Of a DNA stretch of 64,000 nucleotides, positions 26,227-34,844 are shown in pieces. Origin of the DNA: a candidate division CSSED10-310 bacterium (GTDB lineage: Bacteria; CSSED10-310; JAFGJC01); assembly GCA_016927905.1 (NCBI GenBank), contig JAFGLW010000002.1, positions 1-64,000 on the forward strand. Reading direction: 5' to 3'. Below the pieces are notes generated by a model. That model saw only the letters and a program-made list of their open reading frames with translations. It did no database searches and was not told where the DNA came from. The stretch's first letter is position 1; each line of letters starts with the position of its first letter. A program made the translations under genes and the position numbers.

Positions 26227-28170
26227 TCATTTCGCGGATTTCTTTCGTCGGGAACCGGTGGAAGACGGTTTTTTCATGGTCAGGGATCGAGACAGAATCG
26301 AATCCATCCGTTTGATCATTTCCCTGGTATCCACGGGCAATCCGGCACTCATGGCGGCATGATCGTACAGCTGTTCCAGGACCGTTTGAGCGAATTCGGG
26401 ATCGGAGTCTTTCATTTTGAAGAGTTTCTGAATGGTCGAATGATCCGGATCGAATTCCAGGGTCCGTTTCATTGCGGGCACTTTGTCATGATTCAGCGAG
26501 TGCAGTAACTGCTGCATGGCGCCGGTGATCCGGCCTTCGGGATTCAGCAGAATCAGGGGGCTTCCCGACAACCGCCCGGATGGACGCGCATCCAGTATTT
26601 TATCCTGGAGAACCTTCCGGAACCAGTCGCCCATCTGTTTGAGATCTTCCCTGCCGGCCCGTTCCCTGCCGGGTTCATCTGTTCCGGTCGGGACGGGCGG
26701 GAGATCCAGTTTTTCAGATTCCGCGGAGATGATATTTTTGTCCCTGTAACTGGCCAGATGGGTCATTACAAAATCGTCCACCGGATCGAAATTGTATATG
26801 ATCTCGATATCCCGGGTCCTGAAAACTTCCATATACGGACCCGAGTCGATCGATTTCCGGTCGAATCCGGTGATGAAATATATTTCTTTCTGGGTATCCG
26901 GCATCCGCTCAACATACTGATCCAGGGATATGGTTTCACCCGGAGCGGTCTTGGAGGTTTCGAAACGCAGCAACCGGCTCAGCGCTTCCCGGTGATCAGG
27001 ATCCGTCACGATTCCCTCCTTGATGAACCCGCCGAAGGTTTTCCAGAAGATGCCGTACTGTTTTGGATCGTCCCGGATCATTTCGTCGAGATGCTTGATG
27101 AATTTGGAAGTGAGAGCCCGGTTAATTTTCCGGACGAGTGCGCTGTCCTGCATGGTTTCCCTGGATATGTTTAGGGGAATGTCCTCGCTGTCGACAATCC
27201 CGTGCAGAAAGCGGAGCCAGGCCGGTAAAATCTCCCTGGCATGCCGCTCGATCAGAACCTTCCGGCAATGCAGATCGACATTCAGATCGAGTTTGCCGAA
27301 ACCGAACCGTTCCAGATTTTCACCGGGAATAAAAAGCAGGGCATTCAGCGAAAGGGGCGCATCGGTTGAAAAATGCAGCCAATCCAGAGGTTCCTCCTGG
27401 ACAGCGGAGATGAACTTGTAAAATTCCACGTATTCCTGCTTCTTGATCTCATTCCGGTTCCGGGTCCAGATGGCTTCCACCGTATTGATCTTTTCCTTGT
27501 TTACCAGAATGGGGAACGGCACGAAATTGGAGTATTTGTTGATGGCCCGGCGTATCCGGTAGGAGCTGGCATATTCCGTGGCGTCAGATTTCAATTCCAA
27601 AATGACGGTCGTTCCTCTGGACAGGCCGTCCCGTGGAACAATGGAATAGCCTCCCGACCCGGTACTGGACCATTCATACCCCTGGGAATCCGGGCGGAAG
27701 GAACGCGTCTTGACTCTGATTTTATCCGCCACCATGAAAGCGGAATAGAAACCGACACCGAACTGCCCGATCAGATTGATATCTTGTTTGATGTTTTCGG
27801 CGAGCTGTTTCATGAATTCGATGGAACCGGAATGGGCAATGCTTCCCAGGTTTTCAATCAGTTCCTCCCGGGTCATGCCGATACCGGTATCGGTGATCGT
27901 GAACAGCCTGTTGGCTTCGTCCAGGTCAATCTCGATCTTGAGGGGAAGATCCGCCACGGTTCTGGATGTGTCGGTAAGGGCCAGATGCCGGATCTTTTCC
28001 AGCGCATCCGCCGCATTCGAAACCAACTCCCGGATGAAAATTTCCCGGTCCGTATACAGGGAATTGATCACGATATCCAGGACATTCGCCACTTCCGCTT
28101 GAAATGTATGGATTTCCACTCCGTTTTCCACCCGGTCCGAAGACTTTTCAGGGTTCGTTTTTTTCGGCAT
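26227..28170 (-). CDS. htpG: Molecular chaperone HtpG (Hsp90)
   Basis: This 647-residue bacterial Hsp90 is a dimeric ATP-dependent chaperone of the cytoplasm. The N-terminal GHKL ATPase domain shows [18 protein letters not shown], the [22 protein letters not shown]-lid region and [17 protein letters not shown]. The middle domain follows ([24 protein letters not shown] with the conserved Arg), then the C-terminal dimerisation domain. The length is normal. The start ATG 28170 has AAGGGAG 6 bases upstream. A strong terminator for the hsp20 genes lies between 28203 and 28247, so htpG either has its own promoter in this short gap or depends on read-through. It is followed by clpB. Confidence 0.97.
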   Translation of the reverse strand: MPKKTNPEKSSDRVENGVEIHTFQAEVANVLDIVINSLYTDREIFIRELVSNAADALEKIRHLALTDTSRTVADLPLKIEIDLDEANRLFTITDTGIGMTREELIENLGSIAHSGSIEFMKQLAENIKQDINLIGQFGVGFYSAFMVADKIRVKTRSFRPDSQGYEWSSTGSGGYSIVPRDGLSRGTTVILELKSDATEYASSYRIRRAINKYSNFVPFPILVNKEKINTVEAIWTRNRNEIKKQEYVEFYKFISAVQEEPLDWLHFSTDAPLSLNALLFIPGENLERFGFGKLDLNVDLHCRKVLIERHAREILPAWLRFLHGIVDSEDIPLNISRETMQDSALVRKINRALTSKFIKHLDEMIRDDPKQYGIFWKTFGGFIKEGIVTDPDHREALSRLLRFETSKTAPGETISLDQYVERMPDTQKEIYFITGFDRKSIDSGPYMEVFRTRDIEIIYNFDPVDDFVMTHLASYRDKNIISAESEKLDLPPVPTGTDEPGRERAGREDLKQMGDWFRKVLQDKILDARPSGRLSGSPLILLNPEGRITGAMQQLLHSLNHDKVPAMKRTLEFDPDHSTIQKLFKMKDSDPEFAQTVLEQLYDHAAMSAGLPVDTREMIKRMDSILSRSLTMKKPSSTGSRRKKSAK

Positions 28171-28202
28171 ATCAATCTCCCTTCATTCCGTTTATTTAGA
28201 TC

Positions 28203-28247
28203 AAAAAACACAGCGGCCGGCAATACCGCTCCGGAAGTATTGCCGGC
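28203..28247 (-). terminator. Rho-independent terminator after the hsp20 pair
   Basis: On the minus strand, a perfect 11-bp stem (GCCGGCAATAC/GTATTGCCGGC; arms 28216-28226 and 28237-28247, 10-base loop) is followed after 7 bases by a run of six T (28203-28208). It lies 27 bases beyond the stop of the second hsp20 gene and 33 bases before htpG. Confidence 0.75.
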
Positions 28248-28273
28248 TCCTGCGCCTCCTGATCATTCCGGCA

Positions 28274-28660
28274 TCACCCGAGCTTGACCGGTATTTTCTT
28301 GGGCTTGGCTTGTTCCGCTTTCGGGATGTCGATTTTCAGAACGCCATGTTTTATCTGTGCCTGGATACCGTCCGGATCCACCTGGTCGTTCAGTTCGAAT
28401 TGACGGAAATAATTTGCCAGAGCAAACTCCGTCAGGATCGCTTCGCCTTCGGGATTCAGGCCTGTCCTGCCTTCGATGGTCAGGACGCCCTTGTCGATGT
28501 GAACATTCACATCATCCTGTTTCACTCCCGGCATGTCGCACAGAACAGTGAGGCGATCATCGGTTTCGTAGATATCCACCGGCGGTCGAAGATAGCGTTC
28601 TTCCCCCCGGGTCGCCGGAATGGCTTTCTGTGTTTTCATCGGAACGGTTTTTTCTGTCAT
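28274..28660 (-). CDS. Small heat-shock protein, Hsp20 family (second copy)
   Basis: This 128-residue alpha-crystallin-domain holdase prevents irreversible aggregation of unfolding proteins in the cytoplasm. A short N-terminal arm (about 25 residues) leads to the crystallin domain, beginning RPPVDIYETDDRLTVLCDMP, with the conserved GVLTIEG strand and the C-terminal LKIDIPKAEQAKPKKIPV tail, whose IPV is the I-x-I/V-type oligomerisation motif. ATG 28660 has AAAGGAG upstream. It lies 31 bases after the first hsp20 and shares its promoter. The two copies are clearly divergent paralogs that may form mixed oligomers, as with IbpA/IbpB. Confidence 0.93.
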   Translation of the reverse strand: MTEKTVPMKTQKAIPATRGEERYLRPPVDIYETDDRLTVLCDMPGVKQDDVNVHIDKGVLTIEGRTGLNPEGEAILTEFALANYFRQFELNDQVDPDGIQAQIKHGVLKIDIPKAEQAKPKKIPVKLG

Positions 28661-28691
28661 GATGGTCTCCTTTCAACCCTCCGGAAAGGGA

Positions 28692-29150
28692 TTATCCTTC
28701 CTTGATGGCAATGTATTTGGGTTTTGCCGATTCCGCCTTCGGCAGGCTGATCGACAAGATGCCGTCGGTGTATGTGGCCGATACTTTTTTATCATCCACA
28801 AACGACGGCAGTTCCAGCGTCCGGATGAATTTGCCGGCTGCCCGTTCGCATCGATGGTAGTCATCCTGGTCGACCGCATCGCAGGTGCTGACCTTTTCAC
28901 CTGAAATGGTCAGCGTGTTACCCGTAACCGTCACTTCGATTTTCTTGGGATCCAGACCGGGAGCCAGAGCTTTGATGTCGTAGTGATCGCCATCTTCTGA
29001 GAGATTGATCATCGGGTACTGACGGGCTGCGATACCGGGCAGAAACGAGATCCGGGAAAACGGGAAATCCCAGGTATTCCAATCCCCGAAAATTCTGTCT
29101 AAATCCCGTTTCAACAAGTTCATCTCGTCGAAAACATTGACGTATCTCAT
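28692..29150 (-). CDS. Small heat-shock protein, Hsp20 family (first copy)
   Basis: This protein of 152 residues starts at ATG 29150, where GGAGGTG lies 5 bases upstream. The N-terminal arm has MRYVNVFDEMNLLKRDLDRI and a Trp/Phe-rich segment, followed by an alpha-crystallin domain (PMINLSEDGDHYDIKALAPG, TVTGNTLTISGEK, GILSISLPKAESAKPKYIAI). It is a holdase chaperone that keeps clients soluble for refolding by DnaK/ClpB, the latter encoded nearby. Its leader carries a sigma-54 type promoter rather than a visible CIRCE or sigma-32 element, which suggests stress control through an enhancer-binding activator. Confidence 0.95.
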   Translation of the reverse strand: MRYVNVFDEMNLLKRDLDRIFGDWNTWDFPFSRISFLPGIAARQYPMINLSEDGDHYDIKALAPGLDPKKIEVTVTGNTLTISGEKVSTCDAVDQDDYHRCERAAGKFIRTLELPSFVDDKKVSATYTDGILSISLPKAESAKPKYIAIKEG

Positions 29151-29229
29151 GTGAACACCTCCTTGAATGTTGCAGGGTTTCGGGCAGGTTCTTTCCGAGA
29201 ACACCGCCGCTTTTTCACTCCTCCAATAA

Positions 29230-29246
29230 AGCAACCCCTGTGCCAA
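29230..29246 (-). promoter_or_regulatory. Sigma-54 (-24/-12) promoter of the hsp20 operon
   Basis: On the minus strand, TTGGCACAGGGGTTGCT has perfect TTGGCAC and TTGCT boxes with GG and GC exactly 10 bases apart. Transcription would begin near 29219, about 69 bases before the first hsp20 ATG. Confidence 0.8.
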
Positions 29247-29253
29247 CCGGCAC
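29240..29253. repeat. Inverted repeat overlapping the -24 box
   Basis: GTGCCAACCGGCAC is a 5-bp inverted repeat (GTGCC/GGCAC) with a 4-base centre. It includes the -24 GG of the hsp20 sigma-54 promoter, so a protein bound here could block or modulate sigma-54 binding. It could also be coincidental. Confidence 0.4.
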
Positions 29254-29349
29254 GAAACAATAAAAAACTTAAAATACAATAAGTTATCTAAGCCGATCGT
29301 CGAGTCGGCATTGGAAGTGGGTTTGAGATACGACGCTGCCGCGCCACAT

Positions 29350-29363
29350 CTGCGACGTCGCAG
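29350..29363. repeat. Perfect 14-bp palindrome, possible operator
   Basis: CTGCGACGTCGCAG is a perfect palindrome about 50 bases upstream of the rocD -35 box, in the hsp20/rocD spacer. Its position suits a dimeric regulator of either divergent unit. No regulator can be assigned. Confidence 0.4.
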
Positions 29364-29412
29364 GGAAGCAGGACCGTCGCACCTGTCGGGAAATCAGCTT
29401 CCAGGCAGGGGG

Positions 29413-29440
29413 TTGTTTATTTCAATAGATTGGATACAAT
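29413..29440 (+). promoter_or_regulatory. Sigma-70 type promoter of rocD
   Basis: TTGTTT (29413-29418) and TACAAT (29435-29440) are separated by 16 bases. Transcription would start near 29447, about 45 bases before the rocD ATG. Confidence 0.45.
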
Positions 29441-29491
29441 CGCCGCGGTTTGCAGTTTTCGGAAAGGATTTTTTTGCGAGGAGGTATCAGG

Positions 29492-30700
29492 ATGAAACTT
29501 ACAGCGAAAGAGTATATTGAAATTGAGGACCGGTACGGGGCGCACAATTATCATCCCCTGGATGTGGTCATTTCGAGGGCGTCCGGTGTCTGGGTGGAAG
29601 ATGTAGACGGCAACCGGTACATGGATTTTCTGGCCGCCTATTCAGCGGTGAACCAGGGGCATTGTCATCCCCGGATCATCTCGGTTTTGAAGGATCAGGC
29701 TGACAGATTGACTTTAACGTCGCGGGCATTTCGGAACGATCAGTGGCCGATGCTGGCCCGGGAAGCCTGTGAATTGCTCGGGTATGAGATGATTCTGCCG
29801 ATGAACACCGGAGCCGAGGCGGTGGAAACGGCAATTAAAGCCGTGCGTCGGTGGGGATACCAGGTAAAGGGGATCCCGTCCGACCGGGCGGAGATCATCG
29901 CATGTGCGAACAATTTCCACGGGCGCACCACGACCATCGTATCCTTTTCCACAGAACCTTCATACCGGGAAAATTTCGGCCCGCTGACTCCGGGATTCAA
30001 GATCATACCTTACAATGACAGTCAAGCGCTGGAGAAAGCCATTTCGCCGCATACCGCCGCCTTCATGGTGGAACCGATCCAGGGGGAGGGCGGTGTGGAT
30101 GTACCGGATGAAGGATATCTGAAGAAGTGTTTCGACACCTGCAGAACCCACAATGTTTTGTTTGTTGCGGATGAAATTCAATCCGGGCTGGGCCGGACCG
30201 GAAAGATGATGGCATGCGACCATGAAGGGATCAAGCCGGATATGGTCATCATCGGGAAGGCCCTTTCGGGAGGTACCGTACCGGTTTCCGCCGTGCTGGC
30301 GTCGAAGGAGATCCTGGGTGTTTTCAAACCGGGAGACCACGGTTCGACCTACGGAGGCGCACCTCTGGGTGCTGCGGTTGCGAGGGAATCGCTGAGGGTG
30401 CTGGTGGAAGAGAAACTGGTCGAAAAAAGCGCCGAACTGGGTGAGTACCTTATGGGGGAACTCCGGAAAATCAACAGCCCTCATGTGGAAAAATACCGGG
30501 GTAAAGGACTGTGGATCGGCATCGTTCTGAAGCAATCCGCCGGCGGCGCCCGACGGTTCTGCGAAGCCCTCATGCAAGAAGGACTTCTCTGCAAGGAAAC
30601 CCATGTGAATATCATCCGGCTGGCGCCGCCACTGGTCATAACCAGGGATGAACTCGACTGGGCGCTGGACAAGATCCGGAACGTCCTGACCCGACTCTGA
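29492..30700 (+). CDS. rocD: Ornithine aminotransferase
   Basis: This 402-residue PLP-dependent class-III aminotransferase converts ornithine plus 2-oxoglutarate to glutamate-5-semialdehyde and glutamate, linking arginine/ornithine and proline metabolism. ATG 29492 has GAGGAGG 9 bases upstream. Ornithine-type features are RYGAHNYHPLDVVISRASGVWVEDVDG near the N-terminus, MNTGAEAVETAIKAVRRWGY, NNFHGRTTTIVSFSTEPSYR, the cofactor Asp in ADEIQSGLGRTGKM and the Schiff-base Lys in IIGKALSGG. The length matches RocD (about 400). It stands alone, divergent from the hsp20 operon. The RocD assignment is firm because the N-terminal YGAHNYHPLDVV segment is characteristic. Confidence 0.93.
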   Translation: MKLTAKEYIEIEDRYGAHNYHPLDVVISRASGVWVEDVDGNRYMDFLAAYSAVNQGHCHPRIISVLKDQADRLTLTSRAFRNDQWPMLAREACELLGYEMILPMNTGAEAVETAIKAVRRWGYQVKGIPSDRAEIIACANNFHGRTTTIVSFSTEPSYRENFGPLTPGFKIIPYNDSQALEKAISPHTAAFMVEPIQGEGGVDVPDEGYLKKCFDTCRTHNVLFVADEIQSGLGRTGKMMACDHEGIKPDMVIIGKALSGGTVPVSAVLASKEILGVFKPGDHGSTYGGAPLGAAVARESLRVLVEEKLVEKSAELGEYLMGELRKINSPHVEKYRGKGLWIGIVLKQSAGGARRFCEALMQEGLLCKETHVNIIRLAPPLVITRDELDWALDKIRNVLTRL

Positions 30701-30778
30701 AAAAAACCGGACAGCCCGGGTGCCGACCCCGGCGGATACATGGAAAAAGCGTAACGGATCGCTTCCGACCCGTCCGTT

Positions 30779-30807
30779 TTGACAAAAACCGAGAATTTTT
30801 ATATATA
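30779..30807 (+). promoter_or_regulatory. Promoter of pcm, possibly giving a leaderless transcript
   Basis: A perfect TTGACA (30779-30784) is followed after 17 bases by TATATA (30802-30807), and a TATAAT lies at 30806-30811. Initiation would fall at about 30814-30818, on or next to the ATG at 30816. Confidence 0.6.
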
Positions 30808-30815
30808 TAATAATC

Positions 30816-31559
30816 ATGAAAAATCGAACGAAGCCGTTTGGGAAATCATCGGTTGACGGGTTCAGGATATCGGGACTGGTTCTGGTGTTTTTGCTTGGAT
30901 CGAGTTTGACTGCCGAACAACCAAAGGATTTTGCCATGCAGAGAAAACAGATGGTTCGAAGTCAAATTGAGGCCCGGGGTGTTCGGAACCAGGAAGTGCT
31001 CAAGGCATTGCTCAAGGTGGAACGTCACCTTTTTGTCCCGGAAAACGTCCGGTATCAGAGTTACCTGGACGGCCCGCTTCCCATCGGCGAAGGACAGACC
31101 ATTTCCCAGCCTTACATCGTTGCCCTGATGACGGAACTTCTGGAACCCGATTCGGGCATGAAGGTACTTGAAATCGGCACGGGATCGGGATATCAGGCGG
31201 CGATTCTGGGTGAATTGTGCAAGGAAGTCTACACCATCGAGATCGTTCCGTCTCTGTATGCATCGGCCACTGCCACTCTGGAAAAGCTCGAGTATACAAA
31301 TGTTCATACTCGACTCGGGGACGGCTTTGCCGGCTGGCCGGAACAGGCGCCGTTCGACGGGATCATCGTCACCTGCGCTCCTAAAAAAGTTCCGCCGCCG
31401 CTGCTGGATCAAATGGCGGAAGGCGGCCGCCTGGTGATACCGGTGGGCAAGTTCTGGCAGGAACTCAAGGTGCTGGAGAAAAAGGAAGGGAAGATCCGGG
31501 AGCGGGATGTCATTCCGGTCCGGTTCGTTCCCATGACTGGTGAAGCGGAAGAGATGTAA
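30816..31559 (+). CDS. pcm: Protein-L-isoaspartate O-methyltransferase, possibly exported
   Basis: This 247-residue SAM-dependent enzyme methylates L-isoaspartyl residues to begin repair of damaged proteins. Motifs are GPLPIGEGQTISQPYIVALM, the SAM-binding loop VLEIGTGSGYQAAILGEL and the region FDGIIVTCAPKKVPPPLLDQ. From ATG 30816 there is a hydrophobic, signal-like N-terminus (RISGLVLVFLLGSSLTAEQ), suggesting a periplasmic form. However, no Shine-Dalgarno precedes 30816. ATG 30936 has AAGGA 8 bases upstream and gives a typical cytoplasmic PCMT start. Both starts may be used, the first from a leaderless mRNA. The enzyme identity is firm but the location is uncertain. Confidence 0.92.
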   Translation: MKNRTKPFGKSSVDGFRISGLVLVFLLGSSLTAEQPKDFAMQRKQMVRSQIEARGVRNQEVLKALLKVERHLFVPENVRYQSYLDGPLPIGEGQTISQPYIVALMTELLEPDSGMKVLEIGTGSGYQAAILGELCKEVYTIEIVPSLYASATATLEKLEYTNVHTRLGDGFAGWPEQAPFDGIIVTCAPKKVPPPLLDQMAEGGRLVIPVGKFWQELKVLEKKEGKIRERDVIPVRFVPMTGEAEEM

Positions 31560-31634
31560 TTCTGCCGGTCCGGTTATTCCAGCGATCGCCTGCAAGCTGT
31601 AGATTGGTGAAAAAACAGTGTACACTGGCATCCG

Positions 31635-33605
31635 ATGACTGGTCATGCTCGCCTTATCAACCGATCGTCGGCGCAGGCGCTGCTGCGATGGTCGGTCATT
31701 CTGTTCCCGTCGATCGCAATCCGGATCGTTTACGGGCGAATGATCGCGGGGCAGCCCTACTTCGCCAAGTATCTCACTCTGGCCCGGGATCTCTTTGGGT
31801 CGAATGATCCCGGACCGTTCACATCCAGTCCGGTATACATCGTCATTGTCGCTTTTCTGACCAGGGTCCTGGATCTGGACCCGGATCAGATCCGGCTGGT
31901 TCAGTTCCTGACCGGTATCATCTCCATCATCCTGATTGTCAAAATCGGAACGGTGATTTACGGAAGGACCGCGGGGACAGTGGCCGGTATTATCGCCGCC
32001 CTGTTCGGTCCGGCGGTTCTCTATGAGGGCGACCTGGTGACGGCGTCATGGGTCGTGCTGCTGTCTCTCACGGCAGTTCGAATCCTGCTGATCGCCGATC
32101 AACGGCCGGGATACGGGACATGGATTCCGGGTGGAATCATAACGGGTCTGCTGGCCGGGATCCGCCCGACGCTGATTTTACTGATTGTATTGGGTGCGCT
32201 GTTCGGTGTTACGGGAACGGGGGATTTGAGTCGTCGGTGGAAGCGGATTGCGGCTTTTCTGGCTGGAGCGGCTGTCGTCATCGCGCCCGTTACCCTGGCG
32301 AATTATATCCGATGCGGCGAATTGATACCGGTAACGGCCTCCGGCGGCAGCGTTTTCTATTCGTCGAACAACTTCCGGGCAGTCGGGTTGGGTTATTCCC
32401 CTCCGGAAGCGTTGACAGAACTGGAATATCGGGTCATGCAGTCCGGAGATGTCACTGTTCCTGTCGAACATCGGCTTTTCAAGTATCTGGCGGAGAGAGC
32501 GTCCGGGCGTCGGCTGACGTATGGGGAAGTTTCGAAATTCTATTTCCGGGAAGGACTGAATTTCCTGTTGCGGGATATACCGGGAGGATTCAGGCTGTGG
32601 GTCAAAAAAGGCGCTTATTTCTTTAACGGTTATGAAGTCCATGACACGGCATCACTCATTCACGCCAAGATGTTGATGGAATCCCGCCTGCCGTTTTTAT
32701 TCGGTTTCGGATTTCTATGGGTTGCCGGTTCCACCGGCATTCTCATCGGCACCTTCCATTTCAGGCGATGGCTCCTGATGATGATATTTCTGATACCCCA
32801 CTGGATTTCAGGAATCGTGTTTTATGTCAACGGCCGGCTGAGACTGCCTGCCGCTCCTTTCCTGATCATATTTTCCGCTTATGCAGTGGTTCGGTTATGC
32901 GGGGATATCAGAAAGCTCCATCCCAGAGCTTTTCTGATCCTGGTCTGGGTCCTGGGTGCGACCGGTCTGATCAATCTGGATGATGATGCCCTTCGGTGGC
33001 ACCGCGAAATGAAGACGCCGTCGTTTTATGCCTGTATGGAAGGAACCAGACAGCTGAATAGCGGCGATTTTCAGGGCGCAAGCAAGTCGTTTTACCGGGC
33101 AATCAAACTGGATCCCCTCGGTGCCAGGGAAGCGCATTCCGGTCTTGCAGCCATCCTGATGCGCCAGGGAAACCGGATGTCGGCGGAATTGGAGAACCGG
33201 CATGCCGCCGGGATATGGACGGCTGCGGAACTGATCAAGTATCCACCCCGGTATGAAACGGAATGGATTCCACATCAGATGGCACTGGCTGCCGCCTACT
33301 GGCGGGAGAACGATCTGGAGCGGGCGGCCCGGCTGTTTGAGAAAATCCGTGACAAATGTCCCCAGAAACCCGATCCGGAGTACAATCTGGCGGTGTATCA
33401 CATGTCCACAGATCCGCCCGATCGCATCCGGGCTCTGGCTTCCGCACGGCGGGCTCTGGAACTGGGAATGAAACTGGATCTTCATTCAACCCGCGCTCAT
33501 GTGCTGATCAACGGGATCCTGGAGGATCTGGGGCGTGACCGGGAAGCCCTGGAAGTCCGCAAACAGATCGAGTGGGAACGCTCATTCATCTGGGGTCACC
33601 GATGA
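31635..33605 (+). CDS. GT-C type membrane glycosyltransferase with TPR-like C-terminus
   Basis: This 656-residue protein has an N-terminal portion (1-435) with about eleven membrane segments and a GT39-like layout: the loop ARDLFGSNDPGPFTSSPVYIVIVAFL, then paired helices RLVQFLTGIISIILIVKIG. The soluble C-terminal part (about 445-656) has TPR-like helical repeats (LNSGDFQGASKSFYRAIKLDP; PEYNLAVYHMSTDPPDRI). The combination of a polytopic glycosyltransferase-like body and TPR tail is also seen in the O-antigen ligase at 10707-13316. ATG 31635 has no strong ribosome binding site. It probably transfers a sugar to a surface acceptor, with the TPR region as scaffold. The canonical acidic pair of GT39 is not obvious, so activity is unproven. 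Confidence 0.65.
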   Translation: MTGHARLINRSSAQALLRWSVILFPSIAIRIVYGRMIAGQPYFAKYLTLARDLFGSNDPGPFTSSPVYIVIVAFLTRVLDLDPDQIRLVQFLTGIISIILIVKIGTVIYGRTAGTVAGIIAALFGPAVLYEGDLVTASWVVLLSLTAVRILLIADQRPGYGTWIPGGIITGLLAGIRPTLILLIVLGALFGVTGTGDLSRRWKRIAAFLAGAAVVIAPVTLANYIRCGELIPVTASGGSVFYSSNNFRAVGLGYSPPEALTELEYRVMQSGDVTVPVEHRLFKYLAERASGRRLTYGEVSKFYFREGLNFLLRDIPGGFRLWVKKGAYFFNGYEVHDTASLIHAKMLMESRLPFLFGFGFLWVAGSTGILIGTFHFRRWLLMMIFLIPHWISGIVFYVNGRLRLPAAPFLIIFSAYAVVRLCGDIRKLHPRAFLILVWVLGATGLINLDDDALRWHREMKTPSFYACMEGTRQLNSGDFQGASKSFYRAIKLDPLGAREAHSGLAAILMRQGNRMSAELENRHAAGIWTAAELIKYPPRYETEWIPHQMALAAAYWRENDLERAARLFEKIRDKCPQKPDPEYNLAVYHMSTDPPDRIRALASARRALELGMKLDLHSTRAHVLINGILEDLGRDREALEVRKQIEWERSFIWGHR

Positions 33606-33626
33606 GTATTCCTGGATATCCGGCTG

Positions 33627-33950
33627 TCAATTGAGAACGGCAAGTTTTTTCCGGTCCCGTATTTTCGCCACCGGGACGTCCCGCGCGAACGTCTGGAAAT
33701 TGTGAAACGCCCGGCTGGAGTCCCGGTCGACCACCCTGACCGGCCATTCGTTGTTCAATTCCTCCAGGGTGTTGTCCCAGGTCCTTTCTCCGATGTCTTT
33801 TCTCAAATCACCCAGTTTGTCTTCTGAAATTTCATACAGATTGAAATCTCTGAACCCGCGCCAAATCAGATTCGAAACGGTTTTTTCGGCGTCAAGACGG
33901 GTGACCACCACTGTGGGACCATTACTCACCAGGATGATAAAGGCCTTCAT
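33627..33950 (-). CDS. Hypothetical protein, 107 residues
   Basis: I do not recognise this gene. The start is ATG 33950, with AAGGAGG 7 bases upstream and a strong promoter 31 bases further, so it is very probably expressed. The protein is small, soluble and charged, with an alternating strand/helix pattern: MKAFIILVSNGPTVVVTRL at the start, a middle helix KTVSNLIWRGFRDF, and a C-terminal basic end (KIRDRKKLAVLN). No signal peptide, membrane segment or Cys/His cluster is seen. It is convergent with the GT-C/TPR gene and lies downstream of the barrel-like gene on the same strand, but its own promoter suggests an independent unit. Confidence 0.7.
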   Translation of the reverse strand: MKAFIILVSNGPTVVVTRLDAEKTVSNLIWRGFRDFNLYEISEDKLGDLRKDIGERTWDNTLEELNNEWPVRVVDRDSSRAFHNFQTFARDVPVAKIRDRKKLAVLN

Positions 33951-33980
33951 ACAATCCTCCTTTAACAATATCCACTTATT

Positions 33981-34008
33981 ATTATATCTTATCTGGAAAT
34001 CACGTCAA
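33981..34008 (-). promoter_or_regulatory. Strong sigma-70 type promoter of the 107-residue protein
   Basis: On the minus strand, TTGACG (34003-34008) and a perfect TATAAT (33981-33986) are 16 bases apart. Transcription would start near 33974, 24 bases before the ATG. Confidence 0.65.
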
Positions 34009-34029
34009 AAATGGAGATGCCCGGCAGGT

Positions 34030-34761
34030 TTAGAATGTGAAATTGAATCCCAGGGAAGCGCTCAGCTCCGAAAGCGCCTTCAATTCCCCGTATAGATGAA
34101 CCTTTTCGGCGATCTCATAGGTGATACCCCACAAAAGAGAGAAGTTCTGGTCTTCGCGCACATCATAGATCTCCTCGGTTCTGGTCTGGGAACTCCAGTG
34201 ATAGATGGACACCTCATACTCGACATCAACCCCCGAAAACTGGATCCCGGTATATAAAATGACCGGGCGGTAAGCCTGCCAGGAAACGATGGCAGACGCC
34301 TGATATTCCGTCCAGGTGATATCCTCCTGAGTGCTTGTTCCCCGGCTGACGGATTGATCGGAGTAATCCGTTTGAGACCGGAAAGCCTGGCCGTCGAGAC
34401 CGATCCGGATATTTCCCTGCTGAAACTCGGCGATGCAACCCCGGAATCCCATTCCAACTCCCAGGCCCCAGTCGGAATCGTATCCGTCATGGGTATCGGT
34501 CTGGAACAAACCCGCCTTGATGAAAATTCCCAGGCGATTCAAAATGGAATAATTCAGGCTGCCGAGAATGCTGGCGGAGATGACGGTTTCCTCGTTATCC
34601 AGAGTTCTCTGCATGAAATTGAATTCGGCACCCAGCCCCAGCGAATTGGAGCCCGGTCGCAAGGTGGGATCAGCGATTCCGGAGGCCATGCAGGTGAACG
34701 GAGACATCACCGCCACCAGGCTCAGGACAACTGCGCTGAAAAAGATCTTCGATCTGGTCAT
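34030..34761 (-). CDS. Predicted outer-membrane beta-barrel protein
   Basis: This protein of 243 residues starts at ATG 34761, preceded by GGGGGAG. The signal peptide (MTRSKIFFSAVVLSLVAVMS, ending near CMASG) is followed by alternating hydrophobic/polar strands typical of a small outer-membrane barrel (NSLGLGAEFNFMQRT, GSLNYSILNRLGIFIKAGLF, ASAIVSWQAYRPVILYTGIQ, NFSLLWGITYEIAEKVHLYG). It ends in LGFNFTF; a terminal Phe is the barrel-assembly signal of Gram-negative outer-membrane proteins. The specific function is unknown. Its promoter overlaps that of the rml operon back-to-back. Confidence 0.7.
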   Translation of the reverse strand: MTRSKIFFSAVVLSLVAVMSPFTCMASGIADPTLRPGSNSLGLGAEFNFMQRTLDNEETVISASILGSLNYSILNRLGIFIKAGLFQTDTHDGYDSDWGLGVGMGFRGCIAEFQQGNIRIGLDGQAFRSQTDYSDQSVSRGTSTQEDITWTEYQASAIVSWQAYRPVILYTGIQFSGVDVEYEVSIYHWSSQTRTEEIYDVREDQNFSLLWGITYEIAEKVHLYGELKALSELSASLGFNFTF

Positions 34762-34815
34762 TTCCACTCCCCCGGGATGAATCAAACTGATTTAAAGGAA
34801 CAGTCTTGACTTCTC

Positions 34816-34844
34816 AGTCTAGCCCGAATTGCCCGCGTTGACAA
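34816..34844 (-). promoter_or_regulatory. Promoter of the barrel gene
   Basis: On the minus strand, TTGTCA (34839-34844) and TAGACT (34816-34821) are 17 bases apart. The -35 box is the same DNA as the rmlA -35 box read on the other strand. Confidence 0.45.

Larger units (their letters stand above)
29151..29491. other. Intergenic region between hsp20 and rocD
   Basis: This 341-base divergent spacer has no convincing ORF. It holds the sigma-54 promoter of the hsp20 operon (29230-29246) overlapping a small inverted repeat, another inverted repeat GCCGA...TCGGC near 29292-29309, a 14-bp perfect palindrome at 29350-29363 and a sigma-70-like promoter for rocD (29413-29440). No CIRCE (TTAGCACTC-N9-GAGTGCTAA) was seen. 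Confidence 0.6.

Noticed and set aside
30846-31646. Long minus-strand frame antisense to pcm
   Set aside because: The plus-strand gene has complete methyltransferase motifs; the antisense frame has none.
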